Source: Liquorilactobacillus nagelii DSM 13675 (lineage in GTDB: Bacteria; Bacillota; Bacilli; Lactobacillales; Lactobacillaceae). Taken from it: a stretch of 64,000 nt of DNA. Under the pieces are notes generated by a model. That model saw nothing but the letters and a program-made list of their open reading frames with translations, was not told where the DNA came from and searched no databases. Location: positions 806,001 to 870,000 of the forward strand of contig NZ_CP049304.1 of assembly GCF_019444005.1 (NCBI RefSeq). Reading direction: 5' to 3'. Of the stretch, positions 36,201 through 44,769 are shown in pieces. Position 1 is the stretch's first letter. Every line of letters starts with the position of its first letter. Both the position numbers and the translations under genes were made by a program.

Positions 36201-37641
36201 AATGATTATTTAATCGTTGCTGACCATATTGCATTTGACCATTATTGGCGTAATAAACTGTCTTTGGTCCGTCAGGTGTTTGATTCTTTGTTAATTCGAT
36301 CAATCCGGTTTGCATTGCTCCGGTTGTAGCATCAAATAAGTACCAATGATTATTGATTTCTTGCTGACCATATTGCATTTGACCATTATTAGCATAATAG
36401 ACGGTCTTATGCTGGTTAGTAATCTTCTGAAAACCAGTTTGCATTGTTCCATGACTGTCAAATAAATACCAATGACCATCAATTAAATTTTGACCGGGTA
36501 ATACTTTCAAAGCGCCTGTTTTTTGATTAAAGTCGTACCTTTTTCCATGAATAAGTTGTTGTCCATATTGCATTTTACCGGTAGGATCGTAATAGACTAA
36601 CTTATTTTGTGAAGTAATAAATTGAAAGCCGGTCTGCATCGCACCAGTCTTTTGATCAAACAAATACCAGTGACCGTTTAGATGCTGCTGACCATACTGC
36701 ATTTGACCATTGTTAGCATAGTAAACTGTCTTATGCTGATTAGCAATCTTCTGGAAACCGGTCTGCATTGCTCCGGTTGTATTATCAAATAAATACCAGG
36801 CGTTATTTATCTGTTGTTGCCCATACTGCATTTGACCATTGTTAGCATAATAAACGGTCTTATGCTGGTTAGCAATCTTCTGGAAACCAGTCTGCATTGC
36901 TCCGGTTGTATTATCAAATAAATACCAGGCGTTATTTATCTGTTGTTGCCCATACTGCATTTGACCATTGTTAGCATAGTAAACTGTCTTATGCTGATTA
37001 GCAATCTTCTGGAAACCAACCAAATATTTTCCGGAATCGTCAACTAAATACCAATAATTACCTATTTTCTTTTGTTGATAATTATTAGTGATTTGCTTTG
37101 AACTGTCATTTTTAAGTGCCATCGCCATGACTTTTTTAACGTTATCATTTTGAGATGAAGTTGTTTTTTCAGTTCCGATCGTGCTTTTATTTACCGCATT
37201 GGAAGTAACGTTTTTATCACTTTGTTGGATCGCATTGCTTTGTTGATCAGCAGTTGAACTTGATGTACTATTTTTATCATCTGTCACTTGCTGACTTGAA
37301 GAAGTTTCACTTATGATTGTTTTAGCCGTACTTGCAGAAGTTGAATTCTTCTGATTTGTGCTTGAACTGACATCTTTAACTGAATCAGCTGAAGAAGAAC
37401 TATCCGAATCTGATTTTTCTGTTGCCATTTCATTATCTGTCTTTGAAGATACCTGAGCTGCTGAACTAGTTTCAGAACTACTTGTTTCAGCTTGAACAGC
37501 ACTAGAAACCGTATCACCTCTTACAGTTGAAGCATCTGTTAGATTTGAAATACCCCCAAGCAAAATTCCAGCCATTAAAGCCGCAAAAATCCAATTTTTA
37601 CCCGCTTTATACATTTTATAGTGTACTTTCTTCTCCCACAT
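33214..37641 (-). CDS. Secreted GH53 endo-beta-1,4-galactanase with glucan-binding repeats
   Basis: Very large exported protein, 1475 residues. KxYKxGKxW-type signal (YKMYKAGKNWIFAALMAG), a Ser-rich region to about 185, then about nine aromatic glucan-binding repeats (210-585), an unassigned domain (about 600-735), and the GH53 domain (about 905-1330). GH53 evidence: GVDISSYIALQNAGV, YLRLRLWVDP, VQIGNEITNG (acid/base Glu), VVLETGWTNS (nucleophile Glu) and FYWEPAWIP. A module of about 95 residues with YHYEFWL and LVWG occurs both before the catalytic domain and at the C-terminus. It should cleave beta-1,4-galactan side chains of plant pectin. TTGAAT-17-TAATTT precedes it. No other galactan-use gene is adjacent. 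Confidence 0.9.
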   Translation of the reverse strand: MWEKKVHYKMYKAGKNWIFAALMAGILLGGISNLTDASTVRGDTVSSAVQAETSSSETSSAAQVSSKTDNEMATEKSDSDSSSSADSVKDVSSSTNQKNSTSASTAKTIISETSSSQQVTDDKNSTSSSTADQQSNAIQQSDKNVTSNAVNKSTIGTEKTTSSQNDNVKKVMAMALKNDSSKQITNNYQQKKIGNYWYLVDDSGKYLVGFQKIANQHKTVYYANNGQMQYGQQQINNAWYLFDNTTGAMQTGFQKIANQHKTVYYANNGQMQYGQQQINNAWYLFDNTTGAMQTGFQKIANQHKTVYYANNGQMQYGQQHLNGHWYLFDQKTGAMQTGFQFITSQNKLVYYDPTGKMQYGQQLIHGKRYDFNQKTGALKVLPGQNLIDGHWYLFDSHGTMQTGFQKITNQHKTVYYANNGQMQYGQQEINNHWYLFDATTGAMQTGLIELTKNQTPDGPKTVYYANNGQMQYGQQRLNNHWYFFKENTGAMQVGFVSLTKQETSDGPKTVYYNLQGQMIYGQQHLNGYWYLFDENSGAMQTGFKYISQQNKTVYYNSQGQMQYSWQKINNDQYYFDPVNGSMATGKVKIAGTTFDFSNEGKLESLMAFRNLLAQQINEKLNQKLDVNWQNTQDNYLAFSLHDVAQLVAQGDLNATDQAVEQNLLENDNLTGTVAVYTTDITGDTVQIAADNGTTDFMDWYQDQLKDTNWQALGVGGIIDVANKNSWVAAYVLYRPGQDTANQTSSVTSKTSYEITATYKNAGVTNDVTEPLQAKQSVSSSDLNLTTTIPEKLLQGNSNSEFSQTDLENIYQTLSGSSSAIEGNKTYYDSQGNPYHYEFWLAGQSATDKENNFVSINTGKKYGDQLLIQLTATLVWGKPVSSDSTTTATGVPTSSMTADQITAAYKNGTDTGLRYEGVTVKPIAGMTDDTIRGVDISSYIALQNAGVQFYDYNGKPADLVQVLHEAGVNYLRLRLWVDPLNAENQTYSGGASDEYNELQIAKEAAKYGMKVLLDFQYSDFWADPGKQVVPKAWEKENSAEIAESVYLYTRKTISDFKETGVEIGMVQIGNEITNGVLGIIASRDANESYTNIWNDNQKAGIISSYLNAGSKAVRELAPKAKVVIQLETPNVQKYSTIMTALKNNNVDYDVLGSSYYPFWSTNDNNGNGLGKGANTPNNLEAVEKMVRDNFGKEFVVLETGWTNSLQDADGTGNSIGSNQSSYAYENSPQGQVDELESMYQAIVNQNGLGAFYWEPAWIPVKAGWSNWSYNDEMSDLYGTGWASKYAVGYAPNNVMYYNGKPAWGGTTWDNVSLFDDLGYPLQSLNVYKGMLSGYQTPTTSTSNINLQIDSIYDNGVKLKNGTLKVGDVLATNDTNLSSGVSDSALTGKWESKIGTTQLNKIAAQLNGNSTAIIDSQTYYSTDGQAYHYEFWLSEGQSSEQKEWNFVNDNQNALYGSTLTAHVSASLVWGPAKQELS
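35887..37014. repeat. Glucan-binding repeat array in the GH53 gene
   Basis: About nine units; most are 129 bp (43 codons) and two carry 5-residue insertions (TKNQTPDGPK, TKQETSDGPK). The first units (36700-37014) are nearly identical at DNA level; those at the other end are diverged. Confidence 0.85.
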
Positions 37642-37749
37642 TGTCTAAACCCCTTTTGTTAGTAAAATTACAATGTAATTTTAAACCATTCAAACTAAAA
37701 TAAAAATAATAAATTATCTAACTAAATTAATCGAGTACCAAAGAACTAA

Positions 37750-37788
37750 AAAGGGAGTTATCCAGCACAAAACTGGATAACTCCCTTT
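37750..37788 (-). terminator. Terminator after the GH25/LDT gene
   Basis: AAAGGGAGTTATCCAG and its complement form a perfect 16-bp stem with a 7-base loop, between the two large surface genes. Confidence 0.85.
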
Positions 37789-37838
37789 AAAATAAAATTA
37801 ATATAATTTGATTTAGAATCATAAAGTAAATTTATTCA

Positions 37839-40829
37839 CTAATAATTTGAGATTTGATTAATATTATTAACGTTTACGATATAGGCGCCTGATTTAAGGG
37901 TTTCAATCAAACTTATTACCTGACCACGTGGTATTGAGACACAGCCAGCTGTTGCATGACCATTAGCAACATGAATAAAGAAGCCCGATCCTTTACCCTT
38001 TACAATTGGGTTCATATTATAGTTAATAACTATTGCATATTCATATTGAACTTGGTAATCAATCAGATGTTCACTTGGGGATTTTGACCATGAACGTTCT
38101 TGCCAGGTATTATATTGACTATCGTTAACATCTTCAATCCAATAAGATTTACTATCAATTTTTCGATACCCAAGACTTGACATAACCCCGCTATGTGTTC
38201 CAAATGCAAATCCTAACGAATAGGCTCCAATCGGAGTCCGAGAGCTGCCCTCATGAGCTTCACCTACTCCGCTTCCACCAACATATCCATTAGTTTGCCA
38301 ATTTTGCACCCAGATTCCATTTTTATCTTTACTGTATAAGTAAACACTTGCTGACGTTCGATAATTCGCGACAGTTACTACCACTTGCGAAGTTTTTGTT
38401 GCAAAATGAGCATTATATAGTTTTAAACTGATACTTGATTGATTAGCCAGTGCTCCAGTTATGTTATCAAAGTTATAATGCTGTCCATTTATCACTTGAT
38501 TGCCATATTGCATTTGACCATTATTAGCATAATAAACTATTTTGTTTTGATTATTAATTATTTGAAAACCCGTCTTCATAGCACCAGTAGTACTGTCAAA
38601 CAAATACCAGTGACCATTGATCTTTTGCTGACCATATTGCATTTGACCATTGTTGTTATAATAGACCGTCTTGTTTTGATTTGCGATATACTGAAAACCC
38701 GTCTTCATGGCACCAGTAGTATTGTCAAACAAATACCAGTGACCATTGATTTGCTGCTGACCATATTGCATCTGACCATTGTTATTATAATAGACCGTCT
38801 TATTTTGATTTGCGATGTACTGAAAACCCGTCTTCATTGATCCTAGAATACTATCAAATAAATACCAATGGCCGTTGATTTGCTGCTGACCATATTGCAT
38901 CTGACCATTGTTGTTATAATAGACCGTCTTGTTTTGATTTGCGATATACTGAAAACCCGTTTTCATTGATCCTAGAATACTATCAAATAAATACCAATGG
39001 TCGTTGATTTGCTGCTGACCATATTGCATCTGACCATTGTTATTATAATAGACCGTCTTGTTTTGATTTGCGATATACTGAAAACCCGTCTTCATGGCAC
39101 CAGTAGTATTGTCAAACAAATACCAGTGACCATTGATTTGCTGCTGACCATATTGCATTTGACCATTGTTGTTATAATAGACTGTCTTATTTTGATTTGC
39201 GATATACTGAAAACCCGTCTTCATTGATCCTAGATTATTATCAAACAAATACCAATGGCCGTTGATTTGCTGCTGACCATATTGCATTTGACCATTGTTG
39301 TTATAATAGACCGTCTTGTTTTGATTTGCGATATACTGAAAACCCGTCTTCATTGATCCTAGAATACTATCAAATAAATACCAATAGCCGTTGATTTGTT
39401 GCTGACCATATTGCATTTGACCATTGCTATTGTAATAAACCGTCTTATTTTGGTTAGCAATTGATTTAAAACCGGTCACCATCGCACCACTAGCATCATC
39501 AAAATAATACCAATAGTTATTAATTTTTTTCTGACCAGTTACCTTAGTATTGTTTTCATAATAATAAACATTTGCATCTTGGTGAATAAAACCATTGTTT
39601 GCAGTCTGATAAACTACTAACCCATTATAGTCAATTGAAGAATCTAAATAGCCATCATAACCTGACAGTTCTGTTTGAGAACTGTCTTGCCATGCACCAT
39701 AATCGGTGTTTTTTAAATTGCTAGCTGATGGAGTGTATGGATATTGAGCTAGCCAAATATTTTGTTTACCAACTGCAGCAATCACTTGAGCTAAATACTG
39801 GTAATTAAGGTAAGCATAAGCCGCGTGATCAGTATATCCAGCAGCATTTAAAACATTAAAGAAGTTCAATAAATTATCTTTGACATCATCGGAGGATGTT
39901 CCTACATCCTCCATATCGGCAAATATCCGGGTTGTTTTGGCTAAATTTAAGGTATTTAATTCCTGTAAAAGATAATTAGCTTCTTGTTTAGCTGAATCTG
40001 TTGAATTAAAAGTAGCATAATGATAAACCATAATATTAAGTCCGGCATTTTGCGCGTAATTAATTTCTTGACTAGCGTACGGATTGGTATAATTATTCCC
40101 CTGGGTTACTTTGACAATAACTGTTTTAACACCCTTAGCTTTTAGTTCATTAAAGTTAGCTTGTGTCATCCCATCTTGATAGGAAGAAACATCAACTGCA
40201 TCTACACGAGGTCGACTAGCATCACCAATTTCCCAAGAATCTACCTGAGTATCTGCTGCAGCAAGAACTTTTTTATTCGTTACGGCTGAATTATTTTGAT
40301 CTTTTGTCGAAAGGGCTGTGCTAGCAACACTTGAACTATTTTCAGCTACCACATTATTTTCGTTACTTGAACTATTGTTTGTTACGGTTTCACTTGAAGA
40401 TACTGCTGAAGAACTTGAGCTCGAAACTTGACTGCTACTTTGCGAATTTGCACTAGTTTGCTGCGCATCTTGTGATGTTTTAGAATCACTAACTGATTCT
40501 GCCTTAGATGCATTTGAAGAAGCTGTACTATCTGTTGATTTGTTGGTATCTTCTTCATCAGTAGCAGAGTTTGCTGATTCTGAACTTGATCTAACCGAAC
40601 TTGATGTAACTTGATCACTTGAACTTGAGTTACTTGAGCTCATAGTTAAGCTGGTCTTAACATCATTAGTGTCATTTGCTGCAGCATGAACTGGAGTGTT
40701 TGAGGAAATAGTTAATAAAACTCCGGCAGCCACCATTCCCGCCAGAAATGTATGTAAAACATCATGATAATGCTTTGATTGAATAGTTGTTTCAGATTTA
40801 ATTAATTTTTCAAGAGTTTGTTTTTTCAA
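37839..40829 (-). CDS. GH25 muramidase / glucan-binding repeats / L,D-transpeptidase fusion
   Basis: Secreted protein of 996 residues with three parts. After a long signal region (hydrophobic 28-45, then VHAAANDTND) and a Ser-rich linker comes a GH25 domain (about 205-405): DAVDVSSYQDG, IFADMEDVG with the catalytic Asp/Glu, GAWQDSS and SSIDYNGLV. Eight 43-residue glucan-binding repeats follow. The last 180 residues are a YkuD/ErfK-type L,D-transpeptidase: EGSSRTPIGAYSLG, GSGFFIHVANGHATAGCVSIPR with the HxxxxxGC active site. One protein could therefore cut glycan strands and form or remodel 3-3 peptide cross-links or anchor proteins. TTG start behind AAAGGGGAA. Not a common architecture. Confidence 0.9.
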   Translation of the reverse strand: MKKQTLEKLIKSETTIQSKHYHDVLHTFLAGMVAAGVLLTISSNTPVHAAANDTNDVKTSLTMSSSNSSSSDQVTSSSVRSSSESANSATDEEDTNKSTDSTASSNASKAESVSDSKTSQDAQQTSANSQSSSQVSSSSSSAVSSSETVTNNSSSNENNVVAENSSSVASTALSTKDQNNSAVTNKKVLAAADTQVDSWEIGDASRPRVDAVDVSSYQDGMTQANFNELKAKGVKTVIVKVTQGNNYTNPYASQEINYAQNAGLNIMVYHYATFNSTDSAKQEANYLLQELNTLNLAKTTRIFADMEDVGTSSDDVKDNLLNFFNVLNAAGYTDHAAYAYLNYQYLAQVIAAVGKQNIWLAQYPYTPSASNLKNTDYGAWQDSSQTELSGYDGYLDSSIDYNGLVVYQTANNGFIHQDANVYYYENNTKVTGQKKINNYWYYFDDASGAMVTGFKSIANQNKTVYYNSNGQMQYGQQQINGYWYLFDSILGSMKTGFQYIANQNKTVYYNNNGQMQYGQQQINGHWYLFDNNLGSMKTGFQYIANQNKTVYYNNNGQMQYGQQQINGHWYLFDNTTGAMKTGFQYIANQNKTVYYNNNGQMQYGQQQINDHWYLFDSILGSMKTGFQYIANQNKTVYYNNNGQMQYGQQQINGHWYLFDSILGSMKTGFQYIANQNKTVYYNNNGQMQYGQQQINGHWYLFDNTTGAMKTGFQYIANQNKTVYYNNNGQMQYGQQKINGHWYLFDSTTGAMKTGFQIINNQNKIVYYANNGQMQYGNQVINGQHYNFDNITGALANQSSISLKLYNAHFATKTSQVVVTVANYRTSASVYLYSKDKNGIWVQNWQTNGYVGGSGVGEAHEGSSRTPIGAYSLGFAFGTHSGVMSSLGYRKIDSKSYWIEDVNDSQYNTWQERSWSKSPSEHLIDYQVQYEYAIVINYNMNPIVKGKGSGFFIHVANGHATAGCVSIPRGQVISLIETLKSGAYIVNVNNINQISNY
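38439..39470. repeat. Eight tandem 129-bp repeats in the GH25/LDT gene
   Basis: Exactly 8 x 129 bp. Units 2 to 7 code for almost the same 43 residues and alternate between two endings, SILGSMKTG and NTTGAMKTG, which suggests expansion by duplication of unit pairs. Confidence 0.9.
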
Positions 40830-40907
40830 AATAATTCCCCTTTTTTTGGCTTTTTATAAAGTAATTATAAAGCAATTTCGAAATTAAATAAACATCTTAT
40901 ATAAAAT

Positions 40908-40941
40908 AAAAATGATTATTCATTTTCGAATAATCATTTTT
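40908..40941 (-). terminator. Terminator after the gtrB-like gene
   Basis: AAAAATGATTATTC and its complement form a perfect 14-bp stem with a 6-base loop. Confidence 0.75.
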
Positions 40942-40950
40942 ATGAATCAT

Positions 40951-41919
40951 TTATTTTTTAAATTTTGGTGTGAAATCATCTTTTTCAATTGTAAAACGTG
41001 GTCGTTGTTTTGTTTCTTTGAAAATCTTTCCCACATACTCTCCAATAACACTCACACATACCAATTGAACTCCACCTAAAAACCAAATGGAAATCATTAA
41101 TGAAGACCAACCAGAGATAACTGCACCACGCATCCATTGAACTAATGTAAAAATCAGTAAAAAAACACTAATCAAAATAACTAAAAAGCCTAATGACATA
41201 ATCATTCGAATTGGAACAGTTGAAAACGATGATATTCCATCAAAAGCAAATCTGATCATCTTATTTAAAGGATACTTAGATTCACCGGCAAATCTTTCTT
41301 TTCTTTCATAAAGAACCTTAGCTGACGGGTATCCAACTAAAGGCACCATTCCACGCAAGAATAAATTTCTTTCTTTGAATTTTAATAAAGCGGTAACCGC
41401 TCTTTTACTCATCAATCGATAATCTGCTGAATTAGGAACCATATCAACTCCCATATGTTTCATTAAACTATAAAACGCCAATGCAGATCTTCGCTTAAAG
41501 AAAGTATCTGTTTGTCGACTGCTACGAACTCCGTAAACAACATCAAAGCCTTGATTATATTTGGCAACCATTTCATAAATTGCTGTTACATCGTCTTGTA
41601 AATCTGCATCAATCGTTATCACCATGTCTGAATGCTCAACTGCAGTTGTCATTCCCGCTAACAAAGCATTTTGATGTCCAAAATTTCGGCTAAACTTAAT
41701 ACCAGTTACAAAATCAAAATCTTTCTCAAAATCAGTGATTAATCGCCACGTTCGATCTTGGCTGCCATCATTCACAAACAAAAGCTTACTTGCAGGATCA
41801 ATTTTCCCCTTTTTGATTAAATTCTCTAAAATAGTTCCTAATTCTTTGACCGTCTCAGGTAAAACTGCCTCCTCATTGTAACATGGTACAATGATTGTCA
41901 ACAATCCACATTTTACCAT
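40951..41919 (-). CDS. GtrB-type polyprenyl-phosphate glycosyltransferase
   Basis: Membrane GT2 enzyme of 322 residues that transfers a sugar from a nucleotide donor to undecaprenyl phosphate. IIVPCYNEEAVLPET, FVNDGSQDRTW and ITIDADLQDD (DxD) are present. LFLRGMVPLVGY is the family's conserved block. Two C-terminal membrane helices (about 232-255 and 265-290) are followed by GEYVGKIFKETKQRPRF. The neighbour is a GtrA-type flippase, so together they supply a lipid-linked sugar for wall or teichoic acid glycosylation. The ribosome-binding site is weak, so the start is not fully fixed. Confidence 0.9.
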   Translation of the reverse strand: MVKCGLLTIIVPCYNEEAVLPETVKELGTILENLIKKGKIDPASKLLFVNDGSQDRTWRLITDFEKDFDFVTGIKFSRNFGHQNALLAGMTTAVEHSDMVITIDADLQDDVTAIYEMVAKYNQGFDVVYGVRSSRQTDTFFKRRSALAFYSLMKHMGVDMVPNSADYRLMSKRAVTALLKFKERNLFLRGMVPLVGYPSAKVLYERKERFAGESKYPLNKMIRFAFDGISSFSTVPIRMIMSLGFLVILISVFLLIFTLVQWMRGAVISGWSSLMISIWFLGGVQLVCVSVIGEYVGKIFKETKQRPRFTIEKDDFTPKFKK

Positions 41920-41948
41920 TTCTTATAAAACCCCCAAAATAAACAAAA

Positions 41949-42356
41949 TCATTTTTTGAAAATCCAAAATCTTTGCCCTACATAATTAAGTGCTGTAAAC
42001 AAAATTGCCCCAATTAGCATTGCAATATTATCACGTAAAGAGCTATTAAAATTACTAAAAATTTGTGATGTGATCGGTTTAGCTAAGCCATATGCTAGAA
42101 AATAGCATATTAAGATATTCAATGTGAAAGTAAATATTTGTTTCCAACTTCTTTCAGTATTTTGAAACGTAAAATATTTATTTAAAAAGAAACTTAAAAT
42201 ACTTCCAATAACATAATTAGCTGCTGAAGACCACCAATATGACCAATGTAGCAGATTATAACAGCCAAACATAATTGCCATTCCAGCAACCGTGTTAATG
42301 ATACCAACTAGAATGAATTTAAAGACAGTTCGATCAATTAATTTTATATTTTTCAT
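41949..42356 (-). CDS. GtrA family protein
   Basis: Small four-helix membrane protein, 135 residues, of the GtrA family, thought to flip undecaprenyl-phosphate-linked sugars. FKFILVGIINTVAG at the N-terminus, NYVIGSILSFFLNKYFTFQ in the middle and NYVGQRFWIFKK at the end are typical. ATG start; it lies 29 bases upstream of the gtrB-like gene and forms an operon with it. Confidence 0.9.
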   Translation of the reverse strand: MKNIKLIDRTVFKFILVGIINTVAGMAIMFGCYNLLHWSYWWSSAANYVIGSILSFFLNKYFTFQNTERSWKQIFTFTLNILICYFLAYGLAKPITSQIFSNFNSSLRDNIAMLIGAILFTALNYVGQRFWIFKK

Positions 42357-42446
42357 TTTATACCAACTTTTCTAAAATAAAAGAACCACCGAAATCAGTA
42401 TACGAAATCAGCGGAACCATAACAAGCCCTGAATTTTAAAAATTAT

Positions 42447-43265
42447 TTAAAAAAACCAAAACTTTCTTTTTTTCTTTACTTCAATTTTTGAATAGCCATG
42501 AGCAACCACAGGCAGTCCATTTAATAAATTCTCCGCATTCGTTTCAAATTGATCGACCATCTGCTGACCATTAAATTCACGCAATTTCAGCATCGCTTCT
42601 TTTAATGCAAACTGTCTTCCTTTAAGTGCATGCGCATCCGATGCAAAAATCTGAACCAATCCGTGGTTAACCATTTTTTCCGAAATTTGTTGAACATGTT
42701 CGCCAAAACCGCCAATGTAACTAGTAGCCGTTAGTTGTGCTAAAGCCCCTTCACTTATAAAATCATATAAAAGATTCAAATTCTCTTGAATACCATGATT
42801 ACGCTCTGGATGCACAATTACCGGCGTTGTTCCAAGCTTTCGAAGCTCAAAGAAAAGCCTTTTAGCATATTCTGGCACACTACCATGAGGAAACTCAATC
42901 AGCATATAATGTTTTTGTTCATCAATGCCCAACAAATCATCATATTTTTCCGTTAAATCACCATTAATATGAACTTCTTGACCGGGAAAAATTATTAACG
43001 GTATTTTATTTTGGTCTAATTCATTTTGAAAACTAGCTACAGCTTGGAAAACAGCCACTTTATGATTAACATAATCTCCGTCCAAATGATGTGGAGTAGC
43101 TAAAATATGAGTTATACCCTCTGCGACCGCCATTTTTGCCAATTCCAATGAATGTACTAAATCAGGAGAACCGTCATCAATTCCCGGTAACAAATGACAA
43201 TGCAGATCAACGAGTTTTTTGCTTTTTGTCAGACTTTCCGTAATAACCGTATCCGTAGTAGCCAT
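42447..43265 (-). CDS. PHP-type tyrosine phosphatase, CpsB/Wzb
   Basis: Manganese-dependent protein tyrosine phosphatase that removes phosphate from the BY-kinase tail and so controls exopolysaccharide length or amount. VDLHCHLLPGIDDGSPD is the PHP metal site. ATPHHLDG, FPGQEVHING, VHPERNHGI and FASDAHAL complete it. I use ATG 43265 with GGGAGTGG in front, giving 272 residues and a 59-base overlap with the kinase gene; ATG 43298 is the alternative. Third gene after the Wzz-like and kinase genes. Confidence 0.9.
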   Translation of the reverse strand: MATTDTVITESLTKSKKLVDLHCHLLPGIDDGSPDLVHSLELAKMAVAEGITHILATPHHLDGDYVNHKVAVFQAVASFQNELDQNKIPLIIFPGQEVHINGDLTEKYDDLLGIDEQKHYMLIEFPHGSVPEYAKRLFFELRKLGTTPVIVHPERNHGIQENLNLLYDFISEGALAQLTATSYIGGFGEHVQQISEKMVNHGLVQIFASDAHALKGRQFALKEAMLKLREFNGQQMVDQFETNAENLLNGLPVVAHGYSKIEVKKKRKFWFF

Positions 43266-43974
43266 AATATCCACTCCCACCAGCATTTTCAACATCATTT
43301 AAAATTGTTCCGATAATCTTCGCATTTACTTGTTTTAAGGCTGTTATTGAATGCTTGACTGCTTCTTTTTCGGCGATGTTTTTACGAACAACTAAAATAG
43401 CACCATCCACTTTAGTTGCCAGAATTTGCGCATCAGTAACTGATAGAACTGGAGGAGCATCATAAATTACCAAATCTAATTGATCTGATAAAGCCTTGAT
43501 TAAACTGTCCATCCGCTTAGAACTTAATAATTCTGCCGGATTGGGCGGGATTGGACCACTTGGCATAACGTATAAATTAGGAATTGATGTTTCATAAATA
43601 GCATTATTAACATCAAATTCACGGTCTGTCAAAAAATTAGTTAAACCCTTAGGATTGCTAATACTAAAAGTCGCATTAATTGTTGGTCGACGCATATCTG
43701 CATCAACTAACAATGTCCGTTTACCTTGCTTCGCAAAAGTGACAGCTAAATTTGCCGCTACAGTTGATTTTCCTTCTGAAGCAATTGAAGAGGTCAACAT
43801 TAAAGTTCGATAACTAGCATCTGCATTTGAAAACTGAATATTTGTTCTGACTGTTTTAAACTGCTCAGAAATAACTGAATTTGGTGCAGCAGCCGCAATC
43901 ATATGCACACCGTTCTCCATTGAATCAGTTGATAATGGCTTAGCTTTCTTACCTAATTTAAAAATATTATACAT
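43207..43974 (-). CDS. Bacterial tyrosine kinase, CpsD/Wze
   Basis: Cytoplasmic BY-kinase, 255 residues. Walker A SIASEGKSTVAAN (about 62-74), Walker A' LLVDADMRRP and Walker B VIYDAPPVLSVTDA. The C-terminus carries the autophosphorylated Tyr cluster YYGYYGYGYYG. ATG behind AGGAGGCAG. It needs the Wzz-like partner encoded 11 bases upstream for activation. Confidence 0.93.
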   Translation of the reverse strand: MYNIFKLGKKAKPLSTDSMENGVHMIAAAAPNSVISEQFKTVRTNIQFSNADASYRTLMLTSSIASEGKSTVAANLAVTFAKQGKRTLLVDADMRRPTINATFSISNPKGLTNFLTDREFDVNNAIYETSIPNLYVMPSGPIPPNPAELLSSKRMDSLIKALSDQLDLVIYDAPPVLSVTDAQILATKVDGAILVVRKNIAEKEAVKHSITALKQVNAKIIGTILNDVENAGGSGYYGYYGYGYYGKSDKKQKTR

Positions 43975-43985
43975 GAAACTGCCTC

Positions 43986-44750
43986 CTAAACTCGACGTCG
44001 GCTAAAGTGAGAGTCTTCCGAAATTACAACGTTAACTGCATGGCGTTTGGTATGACTACTAATATGACTAATAAAGCCCAAACTAGTCATTCCAAGCTCA
44101 TCAGTTAAGAATTTCTCATCACGAACAGTCGTATCAAGTAAATCTCGAATAACAATCAAAGCAATTCCAACTAATAGCCCTAAGACGAAACCAATCAAAA
44201 TATTCAATTTAATTTTAGGCGAAACTGGTGTCGTGTCAGCTTTAGCTTCAGTAACCACTGTTACATTATTAATTTTCATCATTTTTTTAATTTTGGAACT
44301 AAACACTTTACCAATCGTATTAGCTAAATCGGCTGCTGTATAAGCATTCGTATCAGTGACAGTAACACTGATTACCTGAGAATTAGTTTCATTAGTAATT
44401 GAAATTGAATTTTCCAGACTACTCAGTGAACCTGTATAATTATCTTGCTGTTTGACCTGTTTTAAAACTGGTGTAAGAATAACTGGCTTGGTCAATACGT
44501 CTTTGTAAGTATTGATAGCTTGCAAATCAGCTTGCTGAGCGTTATATTGCAAGGCACTATTATCAACTTTTTGATTTACTAACAGATCAATAGTTGCACT
44601 ATACTTGGGAGTCATAAAAACAAACGAAATCCCTAAAGCCAAAATAATACCTAGAATTCCCCAGATCAAAATTCCCCAAATGTTTTTCCATAACAATGCT
44701 CCTAATTGTCGTAAATCAATAACTGTCTCGTTATTTGTTTCTTCACTCAT
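43986..44750 (-). CDS. Wzz/CpsC-type chain-length regulator and kinase adaptor
   Basis: Membrane protein with two helices (about 22-46 and 176-198) and an extracellular loop, the Wzz fold. TVIDLRQLGALLWKNIW and the Pro-rich TTPVSPKIKLNILIG before helix 2 are typical of CpsC/YveK proteins. ATG 44750 follows AAGGAGAAGTTTG; the TTG one codon upstream is less likely. It activates the BY-kinase through its C-terminal tail. Confidence 0.92.
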   Translation of the reverse strand: MSEETNNETVIDLRQLGALLWKNIWGILIWGILGIILALGISFVFMTPKYSATIDLLVNQKVDNSALQYNAQQADLQAINTYKDVLTKPVILTPVLKQVKQQDNYTGSLSSLENSISITNETNSQVISVTVTDTNAYTAADLANTIGKVFSSKIKKMMKINNVTVVTEAKADTTPVSPKIKLNILIGFVLGLLVGIALIVIRDLLDTTVRDEKFLTDELGMTSLGFISHISSHTKRHAVNVVISEDSHFSRRRV

Positions 44751-44769
44751 CAAACTTCTCCTTAAACAT

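Noticed and set aside
38439..39470. Regular repeats that might be taken as a CRISPR array
   Set aside because: Units are 129 bp without unique spacers and encode in-frame glucan-binding repeats; no cas genes are nearby.
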